From positions 345,346-409,345 of the forward strand of contig NZ_SZPR01000008.1 in NCBI RefSeq assembly GCF_005280195.1: DNA of 64,000 bases, given 5' to 3'. Under the pieces are notes generated by a model, which saw only the letters and a list, made by a program, of their open reading frames with translations, was not told the origin of the DNA and made no database searches. Below are positions 36,673-44,425 of the stretch, piece by piece. This stretch comes from Streptomyces galbus. Lineage in GTDB: Bacteria; Actinomycetota; Actinomycetes; Streptomycetales; Streptomycetaceae. Made by a program: the position numbers and the translations under genes. The first letter of the stretch is position 1. The number at the start of each line of letters is the position of its first letter.

Positions 36673-37607
36673 GGCAGGCGGTCCAGTGCGGTCAGGACGT
36701 CTTCGGGCCGGATGCGCAGCAGGGCCGGGTCGGGCTCGGTGCCGTGCGGGTCGCCGTCCGGGCCCGGGTGCCACAGGGCCTGGTGGCGGGGGTCGTCCGG
36801 CGGGCCCCAGCGGCTGGGCGGGGTGGGTCCGAACAGGGTCACCGACGCGGTGGCGTGGGCGACGGCGAGGTGGGCGATGCCGGTGTCGCCGCTGAGCACG
36901 GCCCGGGCGCCGGCGACGAGCGCGGACAGCCGCGGGAAGGGCAGTCCGCCGCCGAACAGGTCGGTGTCGGGCAGGGCGGCCCGTTTGGCCAGCCCGGCGA
37001 CCAGGTCGTCCTCGCCCGGTCCCCCGGTGACGACGACGCGCAGGCCGCGCTCGCGCAGGGCCTCGGCGACGGCCGCGTACCGGTCGAGCGGCCAGCACCG
37101 GGAGGGGGCGCCCGCGCCGGGGTGGAGCACGACCGCGCCGGGTGCCGGGGAGGGGCCGGGCGGGCGGGGCAGGCGCAGGTCGGTGGGGTCGGCGGGGATG
37201 CCGTACGCCTCCAGCAGGCGGCACCAGCGGGCGCGTTCGTGTTCCTCGGCGTACCAGGGCGGGCCCTCGATCTCCGGGGTCCCGGGGTGCGCGAAGGCGA
37301 GCAGGCGCCGCGGGCGCAGGGCCTGCAGCAGGCGGTGGCTGGGCGGGCCGTTGCCGTGCAGGTCGACGGCGACGTCGGGCGGGGGCCCGGTCCAGTCGAG
37401 GCGGCGGGGCACGGCGCGGCCGGGGGCACCGGCGGGCAGCAGCCGGTCGACGGCGCCGGTGGCCCCGGCGACCGGCGCGAGCTCGGCGGGCGCGGCGAGG
37501 ACCAGTTCGTGGCCGGGGAAGGCGCGGCGCAGGGCGCGCAGGGCGGGCACCCCGGCGAGCAGGTCGCCGAGGCCGAGGGCCCGCAGGACCAGGACGCGTC
37601 CGGTCAC
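36669..37607 (-). CDS. Family 9 (heptosyltransferase-like) glycosyltransferase
   Basis: 312 aa GT-B protein of the ADP-heptose:LPS heptosyltransferase family. N-terminal VLVLRALGLGDLLAGVPALRAL, later VLHPGAGAPSRCWPLDRYAAV and SGDTGIAHLAVAHATASVTLFGPTPPSRW are hallmarks. GTG 37607 overlaps the hldE stop by 4 nt. With hldE and gmhA beside it, transfer of a heptose to a non-LPS polymer is likely. Confidence 0.9.
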   Translation of the reverse strand: MTGRVLVLRALGLGDLLAGVPALRALRRAFPGHELVLAAPAELAPVAGATGAVDRLLPAGAPGRAVPRRLDWTGPPPDVAVDLHGNGPPSHRLLQALRPRRLLAFAHPGTPEIEGPPWYAEEHERARWCRLLEAYGIPADPTDLRLPRPPGPSPAPGAVVLHPGAGAPSRCWPLDRYAAVAEALRERGLRVVVTGGPGEDDLVAGLAKRAALPDTDLFGGGLPFPRLSALVAGARAVLSGDTGIAHLAVAHATASVTLFGPTPPSRWGPPDDPRHQALWHPGPDGDPHGTEPDPALLRIRPEDVLTALDRLP

Positions 37608-39031
37608 CGCACGCCCCCCGCGGTCCAGGAGCCGGTCCCGGAGACGGTGCGGTCCGCGGGCCCGGGGGCGCCGTCGGGTGCCCCGGTGCGGGTGAGGCCC
37701 TCGGCGGCGCGCTCGATCAGGGCGGTGGAGGACCGGCCGTCGAGGTAGGGCAGCAGGACGGCCTGGCCGCCCCACTCCTGGAGCAGGGCCGCCTCCGGGA
37801 GTTCGGCGCCGGCGTAGTCGCCGCCCTTGACCCAGATGTCGGGACGCAGGTCGGCCAGGAGCCGTTCGGGGGTGTCCTCGTCGAAGACGGCCACCGCGTC
37901 GACGCAGGCGAGGGCGCGCAGCACCCGGACCCGGTCGGCGAGCGGGGTGACCGGGCGGCCCTCGCCCTTGCGGCGGCGCACGCTGGCGTCGGAGTTGACG
38001 CACACCACGAGGCAGTCGCCGAGCCGGCGGGCCGCCTGGAGGAGGCCCACGTGGCCGGCGTGCAGCAGGTCGAAGCAGCCGCCGGCGGCGACGACGGTGC
38101 CCTGCCGGGCGCGGACGGCCTCGATGAGGGCGCGCGGGTCGTCCACGGGGGGTGGCGTGTCGGCGGGGTCCAGGGCGGCGCCCGCTCCTCCGGCGCCGAC
38201 GAACTCGGTCGCGGCGCGGACGGCGCCCTCGACGGCCTCCTCGACGAGCGCGCCGTCGGCGAGCAGCCCGGCCGCGGCGGCGGCGAACCGGTCGCCGGCG
38301 CCGCAGGGGTCGCCGTGGTGCGCGGCGGGCGCGGGCACGAGCAGCGGGTTCTCGCCGTACGACAGGAGCGCGCCGCGGGCGCCGAGGGTGACGGTGACGG
38401 CGGGGACCCGCCAGCGCCGTACCAGGTCGGCGGCCGCGCGGGCCAGGTCGCGCAGGCTCTCGCCGCCGTCGGCGGCGGCCCGGGCCTCCTTCTCGGCGGG
38501 GGTGACGAGCCGGGTGCCGGGCACGGGCGGCCCGCCGCGCGGGTGGGGGTCCCAGACCAGCGGGGGGTGCTCGGTCAGCACGTCCCGTACGGCGTCGGCG
38601 GCGCCGCGGCCGTAGTCGGAGACCAGGACGGCGCGGGCGCCGCGCAGGGCCTCGCGGGCCTCGGCGGTGGCGTGGCGGACCCGGCCGGAGCCCGCGTCGA
38701 GGCGGACGACGGGCCGGCCGCGGGCCAGCACCCGGGTCTTCTGCGACAGCGGCCCGGTCAGCGGCAGGGCGATCACCTCGACGCGCCCGTCCAGGAGGCG
38801 CAGCAGGGCCCGGCTGGCCTCGTCGTCGCCGATGCCGGTGATCAGTGTGACCGGGCGGCCGTCGCGCGCGGCGAGGCAGGCGGCGAGGGCGGCGCCGCCG
38901 GGCCGCAGGTGTTCGGCGCAGTCGGCGACGACCGGGACGGGCGCGTCGGGGGCGAGGCGGTCGGCGGTGCCGGTGAGGTCACGGTCGAGCAGGGCGTCTC
39001 CGACGACGACCAGCGGGGCGTTCACGGTCAT
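37604..39031 (-). CDS. hldE: Bifunctional heptose-7-phosphate kinase / heptose-1-phosphate adenylyltransferase
   Basis: 475 aa, same layout as E. coli HldE. N-terminal ribokinase-like kinase (1-310): VVGDALLDRDLTGTADRLAPDAPVPVV and catalytic GAGDRF. C-terminal nucleotidyltransferase (about 325-460): GGCFDLLHAGHVG with HxGH, then VNSDASVRRRKGEGRPVTPL and WVKGGDY. It makes ADP-D-glycero-beta-D-manno-heptose. ATG 39031 has GGAGGTGA directly upstream, the best ribosome site in the operon, and follows the only 59-bp gap. Confidence 0.94.
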   Translation of the reverse strand: MTVNAPLVVVGDALLDRDLTGTADRLAPDAPVPVVADCAEHLRPGGAALAACLAARDGRPVTLITGIGDDEASRALLRLLDGRVEVIALPLTGPLSQKTRVLARGRPVVRLDAGSGRVRHATAEAREALRGARAVLVSDYGRGAADAVRDVLTEHPPLVWDPHPRGGPPVPGTRLVTPAEKEARAAADGGESLRDLARAAADLVRRWRVPAVTVTLGARGALLSYGENPLLVPAPAAHHGDPCGAGDRFAAAAAGLLADGALVEEAVEGAVRAATEFVGAGGAGAALDPADTPPPVDDPRALIEAVRARQGTVVAAGGCFDLLHAGHVGLLQAARRLGDCLVVCVNSDASVRRRKGEGRPVTPLADRVRVLRALACVDAVAVFDEDTPERLLADLRPDIWVKGGDYAGAELPEAALLQEWGGQAVLLPYLDGRSSTALIERAAEGLTRTGAPDGAPGPADRTVSGTGSWTAGGVR

Positions 39032-39090
39032 GTCACCTCCGGTCGGGGTGCGGTCGGCGCGCCGCGGGCCGCGGCGCGGGCGCGGGGGCG

Positions 39091-39675
39091 TCACCCGTGG
39101 CGCCGTTCCAGGGCCGCGTCGAAGGCCGCGCAGATCATGTGCACGGCCACCAGGTGCAGTTCCTGGACGGTCGCGGCGGCGGGGGCCGCCACGCACAGGG
39201 CCTCGTCGCTGCCCGCGAGCAGCGGGTTGGGCGCGGGCCCGGTCAGCGCCCACACGCGCAGTCCGGCGCCGCGGCCCGCGGCGGCGGCGGACAGCAGGTT
39301 GGCGCTGGCGCCGGAGGTGGACAGCAGCATCAGCACGTCACCGGGGCGGCCGTGGGCGCGGACCTGCCGGGCGAACACCTCGTCGACGCCGTAGTCGTTG
39401 GCGATGGCGGTGGTGGCGGAGGTGTCCGCGTGCAGGGCGATCGCGGAGAAGGGCGGCCGGTCGTCGCGGTAGCGGCCGACGATCTCCGCGGTCAGGTGCT
39501 GGGCCTGGGCGGCGCTGCCGCCGTTGCCCGCGGCGAGCAGCCGGCCGCCGCCGCCGAGGACCTCGGCGAGCCGTTCGCCCCAGTGCTCCGTGCGGTGCGC
39601 GGAGCCGCGGAACGCGCGGATGGCCTGGGCGAGCCGGTCGCAGTGGGCGACGGCCGTGGTCTCCTGGACGCTCAT
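39091..39675 (-). CDS. gmhA: Sedoheptulose-7-phosphate isomerase (GmhA)
   Basis: 194 aa SIS-domain protein that converts sedoheptulose-7-phosphate to D-glycero-D-manno-heptose-7-phosphate. It has AAGNGGSAAQAQHLTAEI with zinc-ligand His and Glu, STSGASANLL for phosphate, and QELHLVAVH, matching the Gln/His zinc ligands of E. coli GmhA. Its ATG overlaps the upstream stop by 1 nt (TGATG). Confidence 0.93.
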   Translation of the reverse strand: MSVQETTAVAHCDRLAQAIRAFRGSAHRTEHWGERLAEVLGGGGRLLAAGNGGSAAQAQHLTAEIVGRYRDDRPPFSAIALHADTSATTAIANDYGVDEVFARQVRAHGRPGDVLMLLSTSGASANLLSAAAAGRGAGLRVWALTGPAPNPLLAGSDEALCVAAPAAATVQELHLVAVHMICAAFDAALERRHG

Positions 39676-40901
39676 CACGCCACCTCCGTGGACTCCGAGG
39701 ACAGGGTGTGGCCGACCACGACCTGCCGGTAGACCTGTTCGACGCCGTCGGCGACGCGCTGCCAGGTGTAGCGGGCCATCACCCGGTCGCGGCCCGCGGC
39801 GCCGTAGCGGCGGCGCAGCCGTTCGTCGGCGAGGAGTTCGCGCACCGTCGCGGCGAGCGCCGAGGGGTCGCCGGTGGGCACGAGCCGGCCGGTGGTGCCG
39901 TCGGCGACGGAGTCGCGGTGGCCGCCGACGTCGGTGGCGACGACGGGCACCGCGCAGGCCATGGCCTCCAGCGGGACGATGCCGAACGGCTCGTAGTCGG
40001 GGGTGCACAGCACCAGGTCGGAGCTGCCCATGAGGGCGGGCATCCGGGCCGGGTCGACCGCGCCGAGCAGCCGCACCCGGTCGGCGACGCCGCTCTCCTC
40101 GGCGAACCGCAGCAGGCGCTCCGCCTCGTCGTCGGCCTCCAGCAGGCCGGCGGGCGGGCCGCCGGCGACGAGGAGTTCGGCGTCGGGTATCCGGGTCAGG
40201 GCGCGGATGGCACGGTCGTAGCCCTTGCGGCGCACGAGGCGGCCGCAGGCCAGCAGCCGGTGGCGTTCGCGCCGTGCGGGCACCCCGGTGCCGGGCAGGC
40301 CCGGCCGGAAGTGCTCGGCGTCCACGCCGCACGGCACGACGGACACGTGCTGCGGCGGGACGCCCATGTCGGCGAGTTCGTACACCTCGTCGGTGCAGGT
40401 GGCCAGGACCCGGGCGCAGCCGCGGCCGAGCTGGCGCTCGATGCCGATGCGTTCGCCGGGGCTGGTGTCCCGGCGGCCCTGGTGGCGGCGCTTGACCGTG
40501 CCGAGGGCGTGGAAGGTCTGCACGACCGGCACGCCGTGCGGGCGGGCGCCGGTCCGGGCGGCCATGCCGGACATCCAGAAGTGGGCGTGCACCAGGTCGG
40601 GCCGCTCGTGCCGCCAGGCGGCGGCCAGCCGGGCGCCGAAGCCGGGCATGTACGGCAGGAGTTCGTCCTTGGGCACCGGTTCGGGCGGGCCGGCCTGGAC
40701 GTGCTCGACGACACCGCCGCCGGGCAGCGGCACCCGGTCGGGCAGGTCGGTGCAGTCGCGGCGGGTGTAGACCGTGACGTCGTGGCCGCGGCGGGCGAGT
40801 TCCTCGCTCAGCCGCGCGACGTACACGTTCTGGCCGCCGGCGTCGACGCCACCGAGCGCGGCCAGCGGGCTCGCGTGCTCGGACACCATGGCGATCCTCA
40901 T
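39675..40901 (-). CDS. Family 4 glycosyltransferase
   Basis: 408 aa retaining GT-B enzyme. N-terminal ASPLAALGGVDAGGQNVYVARLSEELARRGHDV, as in sucrose-phosphate-synthase/MshA-like enzymes, and the C-terminal nucleotide-sugar motif EPFGIVPLEAMACAVPVVATDVGG. Member of the translation-coupled heptose operon. Confidence 0.92.
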   Translation of the reverse strand: MRIAMVSEHASPLAALGGVDAGGQNVYVARLSEELARRGHDVTVYTRRDCTDLPDRVPLPGGGVVEHVQAGPPEPVPKDELLPYMPGFGARLAAAWRHERPDLVHAHFWMSGMAARTGARPHGVPVVQTFHALGTVKRRHQGRRDTSPGERIGIERQLGRGCARVLATCTDEVYELADMGVPPQHVSVVPCGVDAEHFRPGLPGTGVPARRERHRLLACGRLVRRKGYDRAIRALTRIPDAELLVAGGPPAGLLEADDEAERLLRFAEESGVADRVRLLGAVDPARMPALMGSSDLVLCTPDYEPFGIVPLEAMACAVPVVATDVGGHRDSVADGTTGRLVPTGDPSALAATVRELLADERLRRRYGAAGRDRVMARYTWQRVADGVEQVYRQVVVGHTLSSESTEVA

Positions 40902-41830
40902 CGGGTCACCTCCTTCAGCAGCCGCTCCCAGTCGTTCAGGAAGCGGGTCAGCCCGTAGCGGGCGAGCGCCGCGGCCCGGGCACCCTCGCCGATCAGGCGG
41001 GCGTGCAGCGGGTCGGCGACGAAGTCCCGTACGGCGTCGGTCAGGACGTCGAGGCGGTTGGAGACCACCCCGGCGCCCTCGGGCACCGCCTCGGTCACCT
41101 CGGTGGTGGCGAGCGCGACCACCGGCATGCCCAGGAACATCGCCTCCAGCAGGGACAGGCCCAGGGAGGTCCAGCGGACCGGGTGGATGTAGACCCGGCG
41201 GCGGGCCATCTCCGCGTGCAGGGCGTGCTGGGGCAGGTCGTGCGTGGTGGTGCCGGGCACGTCGAGCTGATCGGCGCGCATGCCGAAGACGTCCAGCGGT
41301 ACGACGCCGGCGAACACCGGCAGCAGGTCGGTGCCGGTGGTGCGGCCGCGGCGCACCGGGTCGTTGACGACGACGGCGCCGTGCGCGACCTCGCCGGTCC
41401 AGCGGTGCCCGGGGTCGATGATCCCGTGCTCGACGACCTCGGTCTCGGCGCGGCCGTTGTCCCACATCAGCCGGTTGAAGTGGGTGACGTGCACGAGGGT
41501 GACGCCGGGCAGGTCGGCGACCGGGTGCCGGGTGTCCGGCACGTCGCCGTGCGGGGCGTTGTGCTCGACGTACACGAGCGGCGGGCGGCGCCCCAGCCAC
41601 CGGTCGACCAGGGCGAGTTCGTGCGGGCGCTGGAGGACCACGAGGTCGACCTCGGTGTCGCGCAGGCGTTCCGGGGGGACCTCGACGACGCTGTCCGGCC
41701 AGTCCCAGGTGCGGGCGCGGCCGAGGCCGTCGGGTCCGCGGTCGGGGGTGACGGGGACGAGGTAGGTGTGCGGTCCCTGGACGAACGACGTCGTCCAGGA
41801 GCCGTGCACGTGCCAGATCAGGATCCTCAC
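40898..41830 (-). CDS. Glycosyltransferase (GT4-like)
   Basis: 310 aa. N-terminal LIWHVHGSWTTSFVQGPHTYLVP, middle LVYVEHNAPHG and C-terminal TSLGLSLLEAMFLGMPVVALATTEVTEAVPEGAG, a GT4-type E-x7-E region. It has shorter spacing than classical GT4 proteins. GTG start overlapping the upstream gene by 4 nt. Confidence 0.85.
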   Translation of the reverse strand: MRILIWHVHGSWTTSFVQGPHTYLVPVTPDRGPDGLGRARTWDWPDSVVEVPPERLRDTEVDLVVLQRPHELALVDRWLGRRPPLVYVEHNAPHGDVPDTRHPVADLPGVTLVHVTHFNRLMWDNGRAETEVVEHGIIDPGHRWTGEVAHGAVVVNDPVRRGRTTGTDLLPVFAGVVPLDVFGMRADQLDVPGTTTHDLPQHALHAEMARRRVYIHPVRWTSLGLSLLEAMFLGMPVVALATTEVTEAVPEGAGVVSNRLDVLTDAVRDFVADPLHARLIGEGARAAALARYGLTRFLNDWERLLKEVTR

Positions 41831-42813
41831 GCCTGCCTCACCTTCTCCACGGCCAGTCGGACGTCGTGGGCGGTCACGGACTCCAGGCACGGGTGCCCGG
41901 GGACGGGGCACTGCCGGGCGCGGCTGTCGGCGCAGGGGGCGTGCTGGTCGCCGAGCAGCACGCAGGGGACGCCGTAGGGCCGCCAGCGCTCGGCCGGTAC
42001 GACGGGGGCGAACAGCGACACCACGGGTGTGCCGACGGCGGCCGCGAGGTGGGCGGGGCCGGTGTTGCCGGTGACGACGGCGTCGGCGCGGGCGAGGACG
42101 CCGGCCAGCTCGGGGGCGCCGGTGCGCCCGCCCAGGTCGACGCCGTCGGCGCCGGCGACGCGGCGGGTCAGCTCGCGTTCGCCGGGGCCGCCGGTCACCA
42201 CCACGCGGTGTCCGGCGTCGGCGAGCGCGCGGACGGCCTGGGCGCAGCGCGCGGGGCTCCAGGCGCGGGCGGGGACGCTCGCGCCGGGGTGCACGACGAC
42301 GTAGGGGCCGGCGCCGGTGAGGGCGGTGGTGTCCGGCGGGGGCAGGATGCGCAGCCGGGTGTCGGCGGGCCGGGGGAAGCCGGCGGCCTCGGCGAGGTCG
42401 AGGGCGGCGTCCACCTCGTGGGCGTGCGGGGCGCGGTGGTGGCGGACGTCGAGGAGGGAGCCGGGGTAGTCCTCGCTGTCGGCGGCGATCCGGGCGACGC
42501 CGGCCAGCCGCAGCAGCAGCGCGGTGGGCAGCGGGGACTGGTGGAAGGAGGTCAGGACCAGCGCGGTGTCGGCGCGGACGGAGGCGATCAGCCCCTCGAC
42601 GTCCGCGCGGCGCACGGGCGGCGGCGCGAGGCCGGCCCACGGCGCCTCCCAGACCAGCACCTCGTCGACGCCGGGCAGCAGGCGGGCGGCGGGCGCGCCG
42701 AGGGGGCCGCACAGCAGGGTGACGTGGTCGGCGCGGGCGGCGACGGCGCGGATCGCGGGCCCGGCGAGCAGGACGTCGCCGAAGCTGTCGAGCCGGGTGA
42801 CCAGGGCTCTCAT
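41827..42813 (-). CDS. Second family 9 (heptosyltransferase-like) glycosyltransferase
   Basis: 328 aa GT-B. LVTRLDSFGDVLLAGPAIRAVA, VVHPGASVPARAWSP and TGNTGPAHLAAAVGTPVVSLFAPVVPAERWRPYG are family features. It has a Cys-rich C-terminal CADSRARQCPVPGHPCL (three Cys, also seen in some heptosyltransferase relatives). With the GT9 at 36.7-37.6 kb, at least two heptose additions are plausible. Confidence 0.9.
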   Translation of the reverse strand: MRALVTRLDSFGDVLLAGPAIRAVAARADHVTLLCGPLGAPAARLLPGVDEVLVWEAPWAGLAPPPVRRADVEGLIASVRADTALVLTSFHQSPLPTALLLRLAGVARIAADSEDYPGSLLDVRHHRAPHAHEVDAALDLAEAAGFPRPADTRLRILPPPDTTALTGAGPYVVVHPGASVPARAWSPARCAQAVRALADAGHRVVVTGGPGERELTRRVAGADGVDLGGRTGAPELAGVLARADAVVTGNTGPAHLAAAVGTPVVSLFAPVVPAERWRPYGVPCVLLGDQHAPCADSRARQCPVPGHPCLESVTAHDVRLAVEKVRQA

Positions 42814-43424
42814 AGCGGCCTCCGGTCGGATGCGGACGCGGCGGCCGGGGGCCGTTCGTCGGCGAGGAGGTGCCCGCGCGGCGGCTCGGGCGGCAGCAGG
42901 GCGCGTACGGCGGTGAGCAGGTCCGGGGCGACGTGCTCGGCGGCGGCCGTCTCCTCGGGGAGGGTCACCGGGGTGGGCACCAGGACACCCAGGGCGCCGG
43001 CCCGGCGGGCGGCCTCGACGTCGGCGCCGATGTCGCCGACGACGGCGGTCTCCTCGGGCGGCACGCCCAGCCGCGCGGCCGCCTGCAGGACCATGCCGGG
43101 CTGCGGCTTGCGGCAGTGGCACCCGTCGTCCGGGCCGTGCGGGCAGACGGCCCACACGTCGAACGGGCCCACGAGTGCGTCGACGCGCTCGTTGACACGC
43201 CGTACGTCGGCCATGCTCAGCAGTCCGCGGGCCACGCCCGACTGGTTGGTGACGACGCCGGTGCCGATGCCCCGGGCGCGCAGCAGGGCCAGGGCCTCGC
43301 GGGCGTGCGGGACGGGGCGGACCAGGTCGGGGTCGCCGTTGTAGGGGACGTCCTCGACGAGGGTGCCGTCGCGGTCGAACAGGACCAGCCGGATGCGGCG
43401 GTCGTGGGGTGCGGGACGGTTCAC
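42810..43424 (-). CDS. gmhB: D-glycero-D-manno-heptose-1,7-bisphosphate phosphatase (GmhB/HisB-like HAD)
   Basis: 204 aa HAD-IIIA phosphatase. Motif I LFDRDGTLVED, motif II VVTNQSGVARG, a zinc loop Cys-x-His-x5-Cys-x-Cys in CPHGPDDGCHCRKP, and VVGDIGADVEAA. The zinc loop is shorter than in E. coli GmhB. It removes the 7-phosphate, completing the route between the two HldE reactions. Confidence 0.92.
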   Translation of the reverse strand: MNRPAPHDRRIRLVLFDRDGTLVEDVPYNGDPDLVRPVPHAREALALLRARGIGTGVVTNQSGVARGLLSMADVRRVNERVDALVGPFDVWAVCPHGPDDGCHCRKPQPGMVLQAAARLGVPPEETAVVGDIGADVEAARRAGALGVLVPTPVTLPEETAAAEHVAPDLLTAVRALLPPEPPRGHLLADERPPAAASASDRRPL

Positions 43425-44425
43425 TTGGCCACCTCCCGCCAGGGCAGGGCGGCGCGGTGCCGCCACGCGCCGCTGATCCGGTGCCAGCTCGCGGCGGGCG
43501 GGATGAGGACGCTGGTGGCGAGCATGGTGGTCACCTCGTGCCGGGTGCGCGGTCCGGGCGCGATGCGGGCCCAGGCGAACTCGGCGGTGCCCAGCGCCCA
43601 GCCGAGCCCGGCGAGGGCGGCGGCGCGGGGCCGGCCGGCCGCGGCCAGCGCGCAGGCGGCGAGCCCGGCCGCGGTGACCGCGAGGTGGGTGCGGATGCGG
43701 CCGCGGGGGGCGGCCGCCTTCTCCCACCAGTCGGGGCCGTGCAGGGCGCGCATCAGCGCGTCGTCGGCGTTGCCGCGCTGGTTGCGCAGGGAGACCCAGC
43801 GGTCGGCGGGCCGGACCGGGTGGCGGGTGGTGCGCCGGCCCCGCTGGACGCGCCAGCCGGCGTCCAGGACGCGCAGCGCGACGTCGGCGTCCTCGCGGAA
43901 GGCGCGGGGGAAGCGTTCGTCGAAGCCGCCGACCTGCTTGAGGGCGTCGGTGCGGTAGGCCATGTCGGCGGTGATCCAGCGGGCGCGGACGAGACCGGCG
44001 GTGGTGCGCTCCCAGTCGGTGGGGCGGCGCTCCCCGGGCAGCGGCACGGCGAGCACGCCCTGCACGGCGGCGGTGTCGGGCCCGGCGTCGGTGAGGTCCT
44101 GGGCGAGCTGGTCGCACCAGTGCGGGCCCACCTGGACGTCGTCGTCGAGGAAGGCGACCCACGGGGTGGTGACGGCGCGCAGCCCGGTGTTGCGGGCGGC
44201 GGCCGGTCCGCGGGCGCCGCCGGGCAGGACCGTGGTGCGGTCGGTGAGTTCGCCGAGGACGGCCAGCGCGCGCTCCAGCGCCGCCGGGTCGGGGGCCGGG
44301 CGGTCGTCGACGAGGACGATCGCCTCGGGCCGCGGGCCGTGGGCGGCGACGAGCGCGGCCAGGCAGTCGGCGAGGGTGTCCCGCACGAGGGTGGGGACGA
44401 CGACGGTGTAGGCGGGGCTGCTCAT
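43421..44425 (-). CDS. Family 2 glycosyltransferase with C-terminal membrane segments
   Basis: 334 aa. YTVVVPTLVRDTLADCLAALVAAHG, DDD in VAFLDDDVQVGPHW and the acceptor block GGFDERFPRAFREDADVALRVLDAG. Residues about 245-285 are Ala/Leu-rich and could form one or two membrane helices, suggesting membrane association at a lipid-linked substrate. Overlaps both neighbours. Confidence 0.88.
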   Translation of the reverse strand: MSSPAYTVVVPTLVRDTLADCLAALVAAHGPRPEAIVLVDDRPAPDPAALERALAVLGELTDRTTVLPGGARGPAAARNTGLRAVTTPWVAFLDDDVQVGPHWCDQLAQDLTDAGPDTAAVQGVLAVPLPGERRPTDWERTTAGLVRARWITADMAYRTDALKQVGGFDERFPRAFREDADVALRVLDAGWRVQRGRRTTRHPVRPADRWVSLRNQRGNADDALMRALHGPDWWEKAAAPRGRIRTHLAVTAAGLAACALAAAGRPRAAALAGLGWALGTAEFAWARIAPGPRTRHEVTTMLATSVLIPPAASWHRISGAWRHRAALPWREVAK

